Assembly: GCF_900142965.1 (NCBI RefSeq)
Contig: NZ_FRCQ01000005.1
Location: 62,001-126,000 of the forward strand
Reading direction: 5' to 3'
Source of the DNA: Rhizobacter sp. OV335
GTDB taxonomy: Bacteria; Pseudomonadota; Gammaproteobacteria; Burkholderiales; Burkholderiaceae_C
DNA: 64,000 bases
Under the pieces are notes generated by a model that was not told where the DNA came from, ran no database searches, and saw nothing but the letters and a program-made list of their open reading frames with translations. The position numbers were made by a program, and so were the translations under genes. The stretch's first letter is position 1, and every line of letters begins with the position of its first letter. Positions 9,119 to 19,430 of the stretch are shown piece by piece.

Positions 9119-10120
9119 ATGACCCGTCTGGTGCTGATCGGTGCGTCTGCCGGGGGCGTCGCTGCGCTGACCCGCCTGACGGCGCGACTGCCTGCCGACT
9201 TCGCGGCGCCGCTGCTGGTGGTGCTGCACATCGGCGCGCACCGCAGCATCCTGCCCGAGCTGCTGGCGCGGCGTTGCCCGCTGGACGTGGCCCACGGGCG
9301 CGACGGCGAGGAACTGCGGCCCGGCATGCTGCGCGTCGCGCCGCCCGACCTGCACATGATCGTGTCCGACGGCGCGCTGCGCCTGCGCCACGGCCCGAAG
9401 GAAAACCACGCCCGCCCGGCGATCGATCCGCTGTTCCGCTCGGCCGCATTGCAGCGCGGCCGCGACGCCGTCGGCGTGGTGCTGACCGGGGCGCTCGACG
9501 ACGGCACCGCCGGGCTGCAGGCGATCAAGGCGATGGGGGGAACCACGGTGGTCCAGGACCCGGCCGATGCCGAGGAGCCGTCGATGCCGGCCAGCGCGCT
9601 GCGCCATGCGCAGGTCGACCACTGCCTGCCGCTCGAGCAGATGCCGGGGCTGCTGGCGGAGTTGGCCGCGGCCTCGATTCCGGACGAACCGGCGCCGGCA
9701 CCGTCGGAACAGAAGGTGAAACCGGAGCTGGCCCACGAGCTGGCGCTGATGCAGGGCACCGGCGAAGCGGTGCAGCACCTGCAGGCGATCGGCCACCCGT
9801 CGATGTTCACCTGCCCGGAGTGCCAGGGCGGGCTCTGGGAGGTGCACGGGACCTCACCGCGGCGCTACCGCTGCCACACCGGGCACGGCTTCACCGAGCG
9901 CACGCTGCTGCACGCGATGTCGAACCGCAGCGACGACGCGCTGTGGGGCGCGCTGCGGGCGTTGCAGGAGAAGGAGGCGATGCTCGCGCATGCCGCCGGG
10001 CAGCTCGACGCGGGCGACGACGCCGGCCGGATGCGGGCGGTGGCCGCTGCGCGCCGCGTCGCGCGCCAGGTGCACACGCTGCGCCAACTGCTGCAGCGCG
10101 CACCGCCGCCGATCGAGTGA
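9119..10120 (+). CDS. CheB-type protein-glutamate methylesterase with C-terminal zinc-ribbon-like tail
   Basis: A 333-residue protein. The CheB catalytic domain has the GASAGG serine near residue 9, a histidine in LLVVLHIGAH near 38 and the TGALDDGTAG aspartate near 128. There is no N-terminal receiver domain, unlike chemotaxis CheB. After about residue 220 a CPECQGG…CHTGH cluster suggests metal binding, a combination seen in CheB proteins of non-chemotaxis systems. It diverges from the CheB-CheR kinase gene with 166 bases between the starts, so the two probably serve one pathway. A sigma-54-type site lies upstream. Confidence 0.85.
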   Translation: MTRLVLIGASAGGVAALTRLTARLPADFAAPLLVVLHIGAHRSILPELLARRCPLDVAHGRDGEELRPGMLRVAPPDLHMIVSDGALRLRHGPKENHARPAIDPLFRSAALQRGRDAVGVVLTGALDDGTAGLQAIKAMGGTTVVQDPADAEEPSMPASALRHAQVDHCLPLEQMPGLLAELAAASIPDEPAPAPSEQKVKPELAHELALMQGTGEAVQHLQAIGHPSMFTCPECQGGLWEVHGTSPRRYRCHTGHGFTERTLLHAMSNRSDDALWGALRALQEKEAMLAHAAGQLDAGDDAGRMRAVAAARRVARQVHTLRQLLQRAPPPIE

Positions 10121-10147
10121 ATGAGCGAGTGAGCGAGCGGCGGCCGC

Positions 10148-11497
<1,350 letters not shown>

Positions 11498-11512
11498 TCG
11501 TTTTCTCTCCTG

Positions 11513-14101
11513 TCAGGGAAGGGTCAGCGGCCAGGCTTCGGCGAGTTCGCGCCGCAACTGCTCGCGCTCGATCGGCTTCACCAGGTGCGCATCGAAGCCC
11601 GCCTTCAGCGAGCGTTGCACGTCGCCGTCGCGGCCGTAGCCGGTCAGCGCCACCATGCGCCCGGGGTAGCCCTGCGCCCGGGCATGGCGCGCGACCTGCA
11701 GGCCGTCGATCGACGGCAGCCCGATGTCGACGATCGCGAGGTCGGGCCGCTGCGCGAGCAGGGCCTCCAGGCCCGCGCGGCCGTCCGATTCGGCATGCAC
11801 CTGGTGGCCGTCGACGCCCAGCAGCGCCCGCAGCGCGGCCAGCGCATCGGGGTTGTCCTCGATGACCAGCACCCGCCGCGCCGGCACCACGGGCCGCCAG
11901 TCGTTGCCCGGGGCCTGCACCGGCGGCGGCACGGACGGCAGCCGTACCTCGACGCAGGTGCCGTCGCCGCTGCTGGCGATGGCCACGCTGCCGCCGTGCA
12001 GCTCCACCAGGCGCTTGACGACGGTCAGGCCCAGGCCGAGGCCGCCGTCGCGGCGGTCGCTGCCGCGCTGGCCCTGCGCGAACAGGTCGAACACCCGCGG
12101 CAGCAGGTCGTCCGGGATGCCGGGGCCGCTGTCGCGCACGCGCAGCACGGCCGCCAGGTCCTCGTGGCGCACCTCCACGCGCACCGTGCCACCGGCCGGC
12201 GTGTAGGTCAGCGCGTTGGCCAGCAACTGGCCGAGCACCTGCTCGATGCGCGGCGCGTCGAGTTCGGCCCAGGCCTCCTCGAGCGAGGTCGACAGCGCGT
12301 GGCCGGCCGCCGCCGGCGTGCGCGCGACGCCGTCGACGACCTGCCGCGCGAGGGCGGCCAGGTCGACGCGCTGCCGTGCCAGCGGCACCGCGCCGTACAT
12401 CAGCCGCGAGGTGTCGAGCATCTCGGCCATCAGCCGGGTCAGGTGGCGGGTCTGCCGGCCGATGATCTCCACCGCATTGGCGGCCAGCGCGGGCGCCGGC
12501 TTGGCAGACAGCACCTCGGCGGCCGACGAGATGGCGCCGAGCGGGTTCCGCAATTCGTGGCCCAGCATCGCCAGCAGCTCGTCCTTCGCGCGGTGCGCTG
12601 CCTCCGACTTCTCGCGCGACTGGCGTTCGACCGACACCAATGCCGCATGCAGCAACTGGGCGCGCCGCTGTTCGCTGATGTCGACCATCGCCGCGATCGC
12701 GCCGCGCGGGCGGCCGTGGTCGTCGAGCAGCGGCGTCGCGCTGGCGATCACGCGCAGGCGCTCCTGGCCCGGGCGGGCGAGGTCGAGCTCGACGCCGTCG
12801 ACCGGCTCGCCGCCGCGCGCCGCGGCGCACAGCGGCCAGCCGTCGCGCTGCATCGGCTTGTCGTCGCGCAGCAATTGCCAGGGACCGTCGCCGGCCATCG
12901 CCGGGCCGGCCGGGCCGAGCAGGCGGTCCATCGCGGCGTTGTGGATCACCTGGCGGCAGTGCGGGTCCTGCGCGACCGCCAGGCCGATCGGCGTCGAATG
13001 GAACAAGGTCTCGAATTCGTCGGCGCGCCGCTGCAGTTCGGCGCGCGCCTGTTCGTCGCGCTGCCGCGCCAGCCGCATCGCCTGGTCGAGCGCGACGATC
13101 TCGCGCGCCTGCAGCCCGGGCGCGGCGTGCGCCGGCTGGCCGCCCGCCAGCAGCTCGAGCGGCTGCGTGATGCGGCGCGCCACCAGCAGCGCGCTGCTCA
13201 TGCCCAGCAGCAGGCAACCGGCGACCGTGGCCAGCGCGGTCGCCACGGCACGCCGCTGCGCGGCCTCGAGCGGCGCGGCCGCGTGGGCCACCGAGACGAA
13301 CCAGCCCGCCGGCTCGACCCGGTGAACCGCGACCCAGGCGTCCTCGCCGTCCGGCTGGCGGCGGCGGTCGACCGGCCGGTCCGACGACAGGTCGCAGACC
13401 GGGCGTCCGATGACCTGCTCGGGCGCGGCGGTGCGGGCGATCACGCGGCCCGACGCGTCGCACAGCATGCCGATGCCGGCCTCCAGCGGCACGGCCTGGT
13501 CCAGCAGCGCCTGCCAGTTGCCGACCGGAATCCACACGCCGAGCGCATAGCGGGGCCGCCCGCCGACGCGCACCGGCACCATCACCAGCGTCGCGTACAG
13601 GTGGCTGCCCGGCTCGACGCCGAGGCCCGAGATGCCGGACGACGCGCCGCCCAGCACGCTGCGCAGCGGCGGCCGCCACGGCGCGGCCGGCTCCGGCGCC
13701 AGGGCGGGTGCGCCGCCGCCGGTGTCCATCAGCGCGCGTCCGGCGGCGTCGAGCAGCACCGCGCTGTGCCAGGTGCCGCGCAGCCGGCCGGCCGCGTTCA
13801 TCCAGCGCTCGAAGGCGGCCGGGTCGTCGCTGCGCAGCCGGTCCGACAAGGCCAGGATGTTCAGCGCGTCGACCGACGAATCGAGTTCGCGCTCGACCGC
13901 CTTCGCGAGCGCCTCGGCGCTCGCGACCAGCCGCGCCTGGCGCCGGGCCTCGTCGCTGCGCAGGTCATCGACGATCTGCCACGACATCAGCGCGGCCATC
14001 GGCACGGTGGCCAGCACCAGCAGCAACAGCAGCATGCCGCGCAGCGACAGCACGACGCGGCGTTCGCCGCGGCGCCAGTGTTCAAGCAGCTTGAAGCTCA
14101 T
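11513..14101 (-). CDS. Membrane-bound hybrid sensor histidine kinase
   Basis: 862 residues. A transmembrane helix (about 20-44) is followed by a periplasmic sensor region of about 230 residues and a second helix (about 280-305). A cytoplasmic PAS region (about 355-480), HisKA site GHELRNP (about 520), HATPase domain (DSGPGIPDD, GGLGLGL) and a C-terminal receiver (RRVLVIEDN at about 744, phospho-Asp in LAIVDIGLPS near 792) follow. The receiver suggests a phosphorelay, although no separate phosphotransfer protein is visible here. The likely partner is the NtrC-type regulator 15 bases downstream. No clear ribosome binding site precedes the ATG. The signal sensed is unknown. Confidence 0.9.
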   Translation of the reverse strand: MSFKLLEHWRRGERRVVLSLRGMLLLLLVLATVPMAALMSWQIVDDLRSDEARRQARLVASAEALAKAVERELDSSVDALNILALSDRLRSDDPAAFERWMNAAGRLRGTWHSAVLLDAAGRALMDTGGGAPALAPEPAAPWRPPLRSVLGGASSGISGLGVEPGSHLYATLVMVPVRVGGRPRYALGVWIPVGNWQALLDQAVPLEAGIGMLCDASGRVIARTAAPEQVIGRPVCDLSSDRPVDRRRQPDGEDAWVAVHRVEPAGWFVSVAHAAAPLEAAQRRAVATALATVAGCLLLGMSSALLVARRITQPLELLAGGQPAHAAPGLQAREIVALDQAMRLARQRDEQARAELQRRADEFETLFHSTPIGLAVAQDPHCRQVIHNAAMDRLLGPAGPAMAGDGPWQLLRDDKPMQRDGWPLCAAARGGEPVDGVELDLARPGQERLRVIASATPLLDDHGRPRGAIAAMVDISEQRRAQLLHAALVSVERQSREKSEAAHRAKDELLAMLGHELRNPLGAISSAAEVLSAKPAPALAANAVEIIGRQTRHLTRLMAEMLDTSRLMYGAVPLARQRVDLAALARQVVDGVARTPAAAGHALSTSLEEAWAELDAPRIEQVLGQLLANALTYTPAGGTVRVEVRHEDLAAVLRVRDSGPGIPDDLLPRVFDLFAQGQRGSDRRDGGLGLGLTVVKRLVELHGGSVAIASSGDGTCVEVRLPSVPPPVQAPGNDWRPVVPARRVLVIEDNPDALAALRALLGVDGHQVHAESDGRAGLEALLAQRPDLAIVDIGLPSIDGLQVARHARAQGYPGRMVALTGYGRDGDVQRSLKAGFDAHLVKPIEREQLRRELAEAWPLTLP

Positions 14102-14106
14102 CGGGC

Positions 14107-14120
14107 GGCATGCCGATTGC
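14107..14120 (+). promoter_or_regulatory. GG-N10-GC element in the hybrid kinase–rpoN intergenic region
   Basis: GGCATGCCGATTGC shares GCCGATTGC with the other sites but lies 173 bases before rpoN, with a closer match at 14235. It could be a second, distal rpoN promoter or a chance match. Confidence 0.3.
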
Positions 14121-14234
14121 AGCAAAAAATGCGAGAACGGGAAACACGGAAACCGGCGCCGCGGATCGCACGCGCGTGCGCAGCCGGCGCCAACGCCGCG
14201 CGTTGCGCCGTGAATGCGGCGGTCGGGTCCCAGC

Positions 14235-14248
14235 GGCATGGCCCTTGC
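14235..14248 (+). promoter_or_regulatory. Candidate sigma-54 promoter of rpoN itself
   Basis: GGCATGGCCCTTGC matches the sigma-54 consensus (GGCAYG, four bases, TTGC) at every key position. It ends 45 bases before the rpoN ATG. If used, rpoN would be autoregulated or controlled by another sigma-54. Confidence 0.55.
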
Positions 14249-14293
14249 CTTTGGCTGAGTCCGACAACCAGGATGAGATCGGAGTCCGTGCCC

Positions 14294-15886
14294 ATGTCCG
14301 TGTTGATTCTGCGTGCCGACCAGCGGCAACAACAATCCTTGTCTCCGCGGCTTCAGCAAGCGGTGCGCCTGCTTCAACTGTCGTCAATGGAGTTCGCGCA
14401 GGAAGTCCGCCACGCGCTCGACAACAACCCGTTCCTCGAGTCCGCGGATGATGACGGCCATCCCGCGTCGGATACGGAAGCCGCACTGTCGCCGATGCTT
14501 CCGGTGGTGGCCGGCGGGCTCGAAGGCGACGCGCTCGCCGGGGTGTCCGGCGCCGGGGATGCGGGCGACGGGCTCGGGGATGCCGCGTCGGCCAGCGCAT
14601 CCGACAGCGACGGCGGGATCGACGAAAGCGACGGCAGCGACGGCCTCGATGACCGCGGCGACCTCGACGGGCGCGAGGACCGCGACGACTGGCGGCTGGC
14701 CGGCACCACCGACGGCGCGTCGCGCGACGACGGCGAGTTCTCACCGCTGAACCGCATCGCCGCGCCCAGCACGCTGGCCGACACGCTGCACGGCCAGTTG
14801 AACCTGCTGCGGCTGCCGGAGCGCGACCGGCTGCTGGCCGGCGCCATCATCGATTCGCTGGACGACGACGGCTACCTGCGGCTGGACGACCTGTGCGACC
14901 TGGTGCCGGTGGTCGCGCTCGATCCGCCGGCGAGCCCCGAGGAACTGCAGATCGCATTGCGCCGGGTCCAGTCGTTCGAGCCGACCGGCGTCGCCGCGCG
15001 CAACGTCGTCGAGTGCCTGTCGCTGCAGCTGGACGCCATCGACTGCCCCGAGCAGCGCGCGCTGGCCCGCACCATCGTCGCCGAGCGGTTGGACGCGCTG
15101 GCCTCGAAGGACCTGGTGGCGCTCGCCCGCACGCTCGGCCGGCCGCTGCCGCTGGTGATGGCCGCCTGTGCGGCGATCCGGCGGCTCGACCCGCGCCCCG
15201 GCTGGCGCTACGGCCCGGGCGACGCCCGCTACGTGACGCCGGACGTCATCGTGCGCAAGCTGCGCCGCGACTGGGTCGTCTCGCTGAACCCGGCGGTCGT
15301 GCCGCGCGTGCGCCTGCACCGGGTCTATGCCGAGCTGTTCGAGCGGCAGCGCGCGCTCGCGCACCCGCAGATGGCCGAACAGCTGCGCGAGGCGCGCTGG
15401 ACGCTGCGCAACGTCGAGCAGCGCTTCGCGACCATCCTCGGCGTCGCCCAGGCGATCGTGCGGCGCCAGCATCCGTTCTTCGAATACGGGCCGGCGGCGA
15501 TGCAACCGCTCGGGCTGCGCGAGATCGCCGACGAGGTCGGCGTGCACGAATCCACCGTCTCGCGGGTCACCAACAACAAGTACATGGCGACGCCGGTCGG
15601 CGTGCTCGAGCTGAAGTACTTCTTCTCGCGTGCGATGACGGCCAGCAGCGGCCGGGCGTTCTCCGGCACCGCGGTGCGCGGCATGATCAAGGAGATGCTG
15701 GAGCGCGAGCAGGCCGGCCGCCTGCTGTCCGATGCCGCGATCACGCGCCGGCTGGCGCAGCAGGGCTTCGTCGTCGCGCGGCGCACGGTGACGAAGTACC
15801 GGCACCAGCTGAAGGTCGAGTCGGTCGGGCGGCGGCGCGCCGAGGAAGAGTCGGCCGGCGTGCTGCGCCAGGTCGCCTCCGGCTGA
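14294..15886 (+). CDS. rpoN: RNA polymerase sigma-54 factor, probable paralogue
   Basis: 530 residues. Region I (residues 5-50) is rich in Gln and Leu (QQQSLSPRLQQAVRLLQL), the activator-response element. Region II (about 60-150) is strongly acidic. The core-binding domain follows. A helix-turn-helix (LREIADEVGVHESTVSRV) lies near 409, and the RpoN box reads ARRTVTKYR near 497. The housekeeping rpoN of Burkholderiales usually sits between lptB and hpf. Here the neighbours are a two-component system and an ABC fusion, so I read it as a second, specialised copy. GGAG precedes the ATG by nine bases. An in-frame GTG six bases upstream is less well spaced. The next gene starts 12 bases after the stop. 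Confidence 0.93.
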   Translation: MSVLILRADQRQQQSLSPRLQQAVRLLQLSSMEFAQEVRHALDNNPFLESADDDGHPASDTEAALSPMLPVVAGGLEGDALAGVSGAGDAGDGLGDAASASASDSDGGIDESDGSDGLDDRGDLDGREDRDDWRLAGTTDGASRDDGEFSPLNRIAAPSTLADTLHGQLNLLRLPERDRLLAGAIIDSLDDDGYLRLDDLCDLVPVVALDPPASPEELQIALRRVQSFEPTGVAARNVVECLSLQLDAIDCPEQRALARTIVAERLDALASKDLVALARTLGRPLPLVMAACAAIRRLDPRPGWRYGPGDARYVTPDVIVRKLRRDWVVSLNPAVVPRVRLHRVYAELFERQRALAHPQMAEQLREARWTLRNVEQRFATILGVAQAIVRRQHPFFEYGPAAMQPLGLREIADEVGVHESTVSRVTNNKYMATPVGVLELKYFFSRAMTASSGRAFSGTAVRGMIKEMLEREQAGRLLSDAAITRRLAQQGFVVARRTVTKYRHQLKVESVGRRRAEEESAGVLRQVASG

Positions 15887-15898
15887 GGTGCCGCACCG

Positions 15899-18694
15899 AT
15901 GGCTGCCGCCGTCGACAGGCGCCAGGTCTTCACGGGGCTGTGGGAGGCCGCCTGGGCGCACCGCGGGCGCGCGCTGCAGGCGCTGGTGCTGCTGGTGCTG
16001 GCCAAGGCGGCCGGCGTCGTCGTGCCGCTGGTGCTGAAGGCGATCGTCGACCAGTTCAGCCGGCCGGAGACGCTGGTGGCGCCGTCCGCGGTGGTCGGAG
16101 CGGCCGGCGCCGCCGGAACCGCGGGGCCGCCGGTCGCGCTGGTGATCCCGGTCTTCCTGCTGCTCGGCTATGCCGCGCTGCGCTTCATGGGCACCTTGTT
16201 CACCGAGCTGCGCGACCTGGTGTTCGCACCGGTCGCGCAGCGCACCGTCACCGCGGTGTCGCAGCGCAGCTTCGCGCACCTGATGGCGCTCAGCCCGCGC
16301 TTCCACGTGCAGCGCAACACCGGCCAGCTGATCCGCGAGGTCGAGCGCGGCACCGGCGGCGTCGGCTTCCTGCTCGGCGCGGGGCTGTTCACCGTGGTGC
16401 CGACGCTGGTCGAGTTCGTCGCGGTGCTGGCGGTGCTGGCGTTCAACTACAGCGGCTGGTTCACGCTGATCCTGATCGCGACCTTCGTCGTGTATGCCAC
16501 GCTGACGATGCTGCTGACGCAGAAGCGCGAGCTGCGCCAGCGCCGCGTCAACGAGATGGACTCGCGCGCCAACGGCCGGCTGGTCGACAGCCTGCTGAAC
16601 TACGAGACCGTCAAGACCCATGCGCGAGAGGACTACGAGCGCCAACGCTATGCCGAGATCTGCGAGCACTGGGTCGCCGGCACGGTGGCCAACCAGCGCA
16701 CGCTGTCGGCGCTGCACATCAGCCAGAGCGCGGCCATCGCCTGCGGGGTGGCGGCGGTGATGCTGCTGGCGGCCGAGCAGATGGTGCGCGGCGCGATGAC
16801 GGTGGGCGACCTGGTGCTGCTGAACGCCTACGTGATCCAGGTCTGCCTGCCGTTGAACGCGCTCGGCTACGTGTTCCGCGAGGCGAGCGATGCGCTGGTC
16901 AACGTCGAGAAGCTGTTCGCGCTGCTCGGCGAGCAGCCGGACATCGTCGACCGGCCGGGCAGCACCGGGCTGCGGGTGCAGGGCGGGGCGATCGCGTTCG
17001 AGCATGTCGACTTCAGCTACGAGCCGGGCCGCCAGGTGCTGACCGACGTGAGCCTGGCGCTGGCGGCCGGCAGCACCGTCGCGGTGGTGGGCGGCAGCGG
17101 CTCCGGCAAGTCGACGCTGGCGCGGCTGCTGCTGCGCCTGTACGACGTGAACGGCGGGCGCATCGCGGTCGACGGGCAGGACGTGCGCGGCGTCACGCTG
17201 AAGTCGCTGCGCGAATCGATCGGCGTGGTGCCGCAGGACACCGTGCTTTTCAACGACACCATCGCCTACAACATCGGCTACGGTCGCCAGGGCGCCGGCA
17301 TCGCCGAGGTCGTCGAGGCGGCCAAGGCGGCGCAGGTGCACGAGTTCATCCTGTCGCTGCCGGGGCAGTACGACACCATCGTCGGCGAGCGCGGGCTGAA
17401 GCTGTCGGGCGGCGAGAAGCAGCGCATCGCGATCGCGCGCGCGTTCCTGAAGAACCCGCCGATCATGATCTTCGACGAGGCGACCTCGGCGCTGGACACG
17501 CGGGCCGAGCGGGCGATCCAGCGCGAGCTCGACCGCATCGCCGAGGGGCGCACGACGCTCGTGATCGCGCACCGGTTGTCGACGGTCGTCAACGCCGACG
17601 AGATTGTCGTGATGGACAAGGGCCGCATCGTCGAGCGCGGCCGCCACGAGGACCTGCTGCAGCGCGACGGCCTGTACGCGCAGCTGTGGAGCCTGCAGCG
17701 CCAGCAGCAGGCCTTCGAGCGGCTGGAGCGGCAGCTGGCGCGCCAGCCGGTGAACCTGGTGGCGCTGGTGGCGAACGCGCTGGACGGGCTGCGCGAGGCC
17801 ATCGATGCGCGGGGCGTGCGGCTCTACACCGACATCGACATCGACAACGCGAGTGTCACCGGCGACCCGAGCACGCTGGCCCAGGTGCTGCTCGAACTCG
17901 GCATGTGGGCGGTGCAGGCGACGCCGCAGGGCGGGCGGGTCGAGCTGAAGCTGGAGCGGCGCGACGCCAGCGCCTGCCTGAGCGTGACCGACGGCCGCCA
18001 CGTGCCGGCGAGCGGGCTGCCGGTGGCGGCGAACGACGAGCTGCCGGCGCCGCACGGCACCGCGATGCCGCTGGACCCGATGCAGCTGCGCTCGACCATC
18101 GAGCGCCAGGGCGGCCGTTTCTCGATCGAGCCGCCCGGCTCGCTGAACGGCATGCGCTACGTGGTCGAGCTGCCGCTGCGGGCGATTGCCGCCGATGCCG
18201 GCCGCAACGGCAGCAAGGGTGATGTCCCGGTCGAGCCGGTGCTGCCGGCCCGGCCGCTGGCCGAGCTGCGCGTGATGGTGGTCGACGACAACGCCGACGC
18301 GCGCGACTCGCTGGCGATGGTGCTGAACGTCGAGGGCGCCGATTCGCTGGCCTTCGACAGTGGTGCGGCCGCGCTCGAGTGGCTGGGCCGCCATCCGACC
18401 AGCCTGTGGCCGCAGCTGATGGTGTGCGACATCGTGCTCGGCGACGAGGACGGTTATGCGGTGATGCGGCGCGTGCGGCAGTTGGAGGACCAGCGGCAGG
18501 TGCCGCTGGACGGACGCATGCCGGCGGTCGCGCTGACCGGGCTGGCGCAGCCGGACGACCGGGTGCGGGCGCTGATGTCGGGCTTCCAGGTGCACCTGGT
18601 GAAGCCTGTGGAGCCGCATGAGCTGGTCGTGACGTTGGCGACGCTGGCTGGGCGCGATGGGGAGCCGCCGGCTGCGAGTCGTGTGGCCGCCTGA
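15899..18694 (+). CDS. ABC exporter (Atm1/HMT1-like) fused to an HATPase-like region and a receiver domain
   Basis: 931 residues. Residues 20-310 form a six-helix ABC exporter membrane domain. The nucleotide-binding domain has Walker A GGSGSGKS (about 398), signature LSGGEKQ (about 502), Walker B IMIFDEATSALD (about 521) and the H-loop AHRLS. The sequence is closest in style to the Atm1/HMT1 group. A region of about 150 residues (about 615-765) then resembles a degenerate histidine-kinase ATPase without a HisKA box. A receiver domain (about 788-920) follows, with VVDDN, a conserved acceptor in MVCDIVLGDEDG (D844) and the lysine in HLVKPV. Family exporters are about 600 residues, so the last 300 are an added regulatory module. 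It lies 12 bases after rpoN, surely in the same transcript. Confidence 0.88.
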   Translation: MAAAVDRRQVFTGLWEAAWAHRGRALQALVLLVLAKAAGVVVPLVLKAIVDQFSRPETLVAPSAVVGAAGAAGTAGPPVALVIPVFLLLGYAALRFMGTLFTELRDLVFAPVAQRTVTAVSQRSFAHLMALSPRFHVQRNTGQLIREVERGTGGVGFLLGAGLFTVVPTLVEFVAVLAVLAFNYSGWFTLILIATFVVYATLTMLLTQKRELRQRRVNEMDSRANGRLVDSLLNYETVKTHAREDYERQRYAEICEHWVAGTVANQRTLSALHISQSAAIACGVAAVMLLAAEQMVRGAMTVGDLVLLNAYVIQVCLPLNALGYVFREASDALVNVEKLFALLGEQPDIVDRPGSTGLRVQGGAIAFEHVDFSYEPGRQVLTDVSLALAAGSTVAVVGGSGSGKSTLARLLLRLYDVNGGRIAVDGQDVRGVTLKSLRESIGVVPQDTVLFNDTIAYNIGYGRQGAGIAEVVEAAKAAQVHEFILSLPGQYDTIVGERGLKLSGGEKQRIAIARAFLKNPPIMIFDEATSALDTRAERAIQRELDRIAEGRTTLVIAHRLSTVVNADEIVVMDKGRIVERGRHEDLLQRDGLYAQLWSLQRQQQAFERLERQLARQPVNLVALVANALDGLREAIDARGVRLYTDIDIDNASVTGDPSTLAQVLLELGMWAVQATPQGGRVELKLERRDASACLSVTDGRHVPASGLPVAANDELPAPHGTAMPLDPMQLRSTIERQGGRFSIEPPGSLNGMRYVVELPLRAIAADAGRNGSKGDVPVEPVLPARPLAELRVMVVDDNADARDSLAMVLNVEGADSLAFDSGAAALEWLGRHPTSLWPQLMVCDIVLGDEDGYAVMRRVRQLEDQRQVPLDGRMPAVALTGLAQPDDRVRALMSGFQVHLVKPVEPHELVVTLATLAGRDGEPPAASRVAA

Positions 18695-18708
18695 GGTGGT
18701 CGGAGCGG

Positions 18709-18960
18709 CAAAGGCGGGCGCGGGGAGGCTGTGGCTCGCCGGACGGTGCGGTCATCGCCCCCTGGGGGGCGATGACTGCCCTCCGCTGACTGGTTTGATG
18801 GCCCGTCGCCGAAACTCCCTCCACTCACTTCGTTCGTTGTGGTCAAACAGTCGGCGACAGTCAGATGACGAAGCGTGCTGGCGCACGCGGGCCATCAAAC
18901 CAGCCAGCTCCGGCGCCCCGTCCCTATTGGCGCTCCACAGCCTCCCCGCACCCGCCTTTG
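18709..18960 (+). repeat. Palindromic intergenic repeat, unit B1
   Basis: A 252-bp unit of the same family as A1 and A2. Terminal inverted repeats are at 18709-18734 and 18935-18960, with one wobble-type mismatch. The 26-nt hairpin at 18751-18776 has arm GTCATCGCCCCC, different from the other three units but fully paired. A GCGTGC/GCACGC hairpin lies near 18874-18889. It starts 14 bases after the stop of the ABC-receiver gene. Confidence 0.9.
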
Positions 18961-19115
18961 TGGCACCACCGCTTTTTTGGGGAGGTGACAAGCAACAAGT
19001 GAGGGTGGTTCCCGGATTGGCATCCGGGCCACAAGCGGAATTCGTAGCCCGGGTGCCAATCCGGGGATCAAACCTCACTTTTGCTTGTCATCCCCCCATG
19101 AGCAGGGCGGTGGCA
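18961..19115. other. Spacer between repeat units B1 and B2, itself palindromic
   Basis: 155 bases. The outer arms pair (TGACAAGCAACAAGTGAGG near 18985-19004 with its near-complement near 19073-19090). The core holds another inverted repeat: CCCGGATTGGCATCCGGGCC at 19011-19030 against 19047-19065. I see no gene here. Confidence 0.7.
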
Positions 19116-19366
19116 CAAAGGTGCGGGTGGGGAGGCTGTGGAGCGCCAATAGGGACGGGGCGCCGGAGCTGGCTGGCTTCAGGGGCCGCGTGCGCAGCAC
19201 GCTTCGTGGACTGACTGTCGCCGACTGTTTGACCACAACGAACGAAGTGAGTGACGGGAGTTTCGGCGACGGGCCATGAAGCCAGTCAGCGGAGGGGAGT
19301 CAACGCGCCCCCGGGCGCGTTGACCGCACCGTCCGGCGAGCCACAGCCTCCCCACCCGCGCCTTTG
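19116..19366 (-). repeat. Palindromic intergenic repeat, unit B2 (inverted relative to B1)
   Basis: A 251-bp unit. Terminal repeats are at 19116-19141 and 19341-19366 with one wobble-type mismatch. The 26-nt hairpin at 19299-19324 has arm GTCAACGCGCCC. It corresponds to unit A1 in reverse, so copies A and B as wholes are inverted copies of one another. Confidence 0.9.
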
Positions 19367-19379
19367 CAACACAGCAAGC

Positions 19380-19393
19380 GGCACACCACGTGC
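19380..19393 (+). promoter_or_regulatory. Weaker sigma-54-like site before the second SDR gene
   Basis: GGCACACCACGTGC has the GG-N10-GC spacing and a good -24 half (GGCAC), but GTGC instead of TTGC in the -12 half. It ends 37 bases before the ATG at 19431, the same distance as the stronger sites. Confidence 0.35.
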
Positions 19394-19430
19394 CCCAGCC
19401 GTTCTGTGTGCCGAAACAAAAGGAGCCTTC

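Noticed and set aside
18657..19214. Open frames running through the palindromic repeats (also at 4002-4268, 4125-4494 and 18752-19078)
   Set aside because: They consist of repeat sequence read in various frames, differ between copies and have no ribosome binding site.
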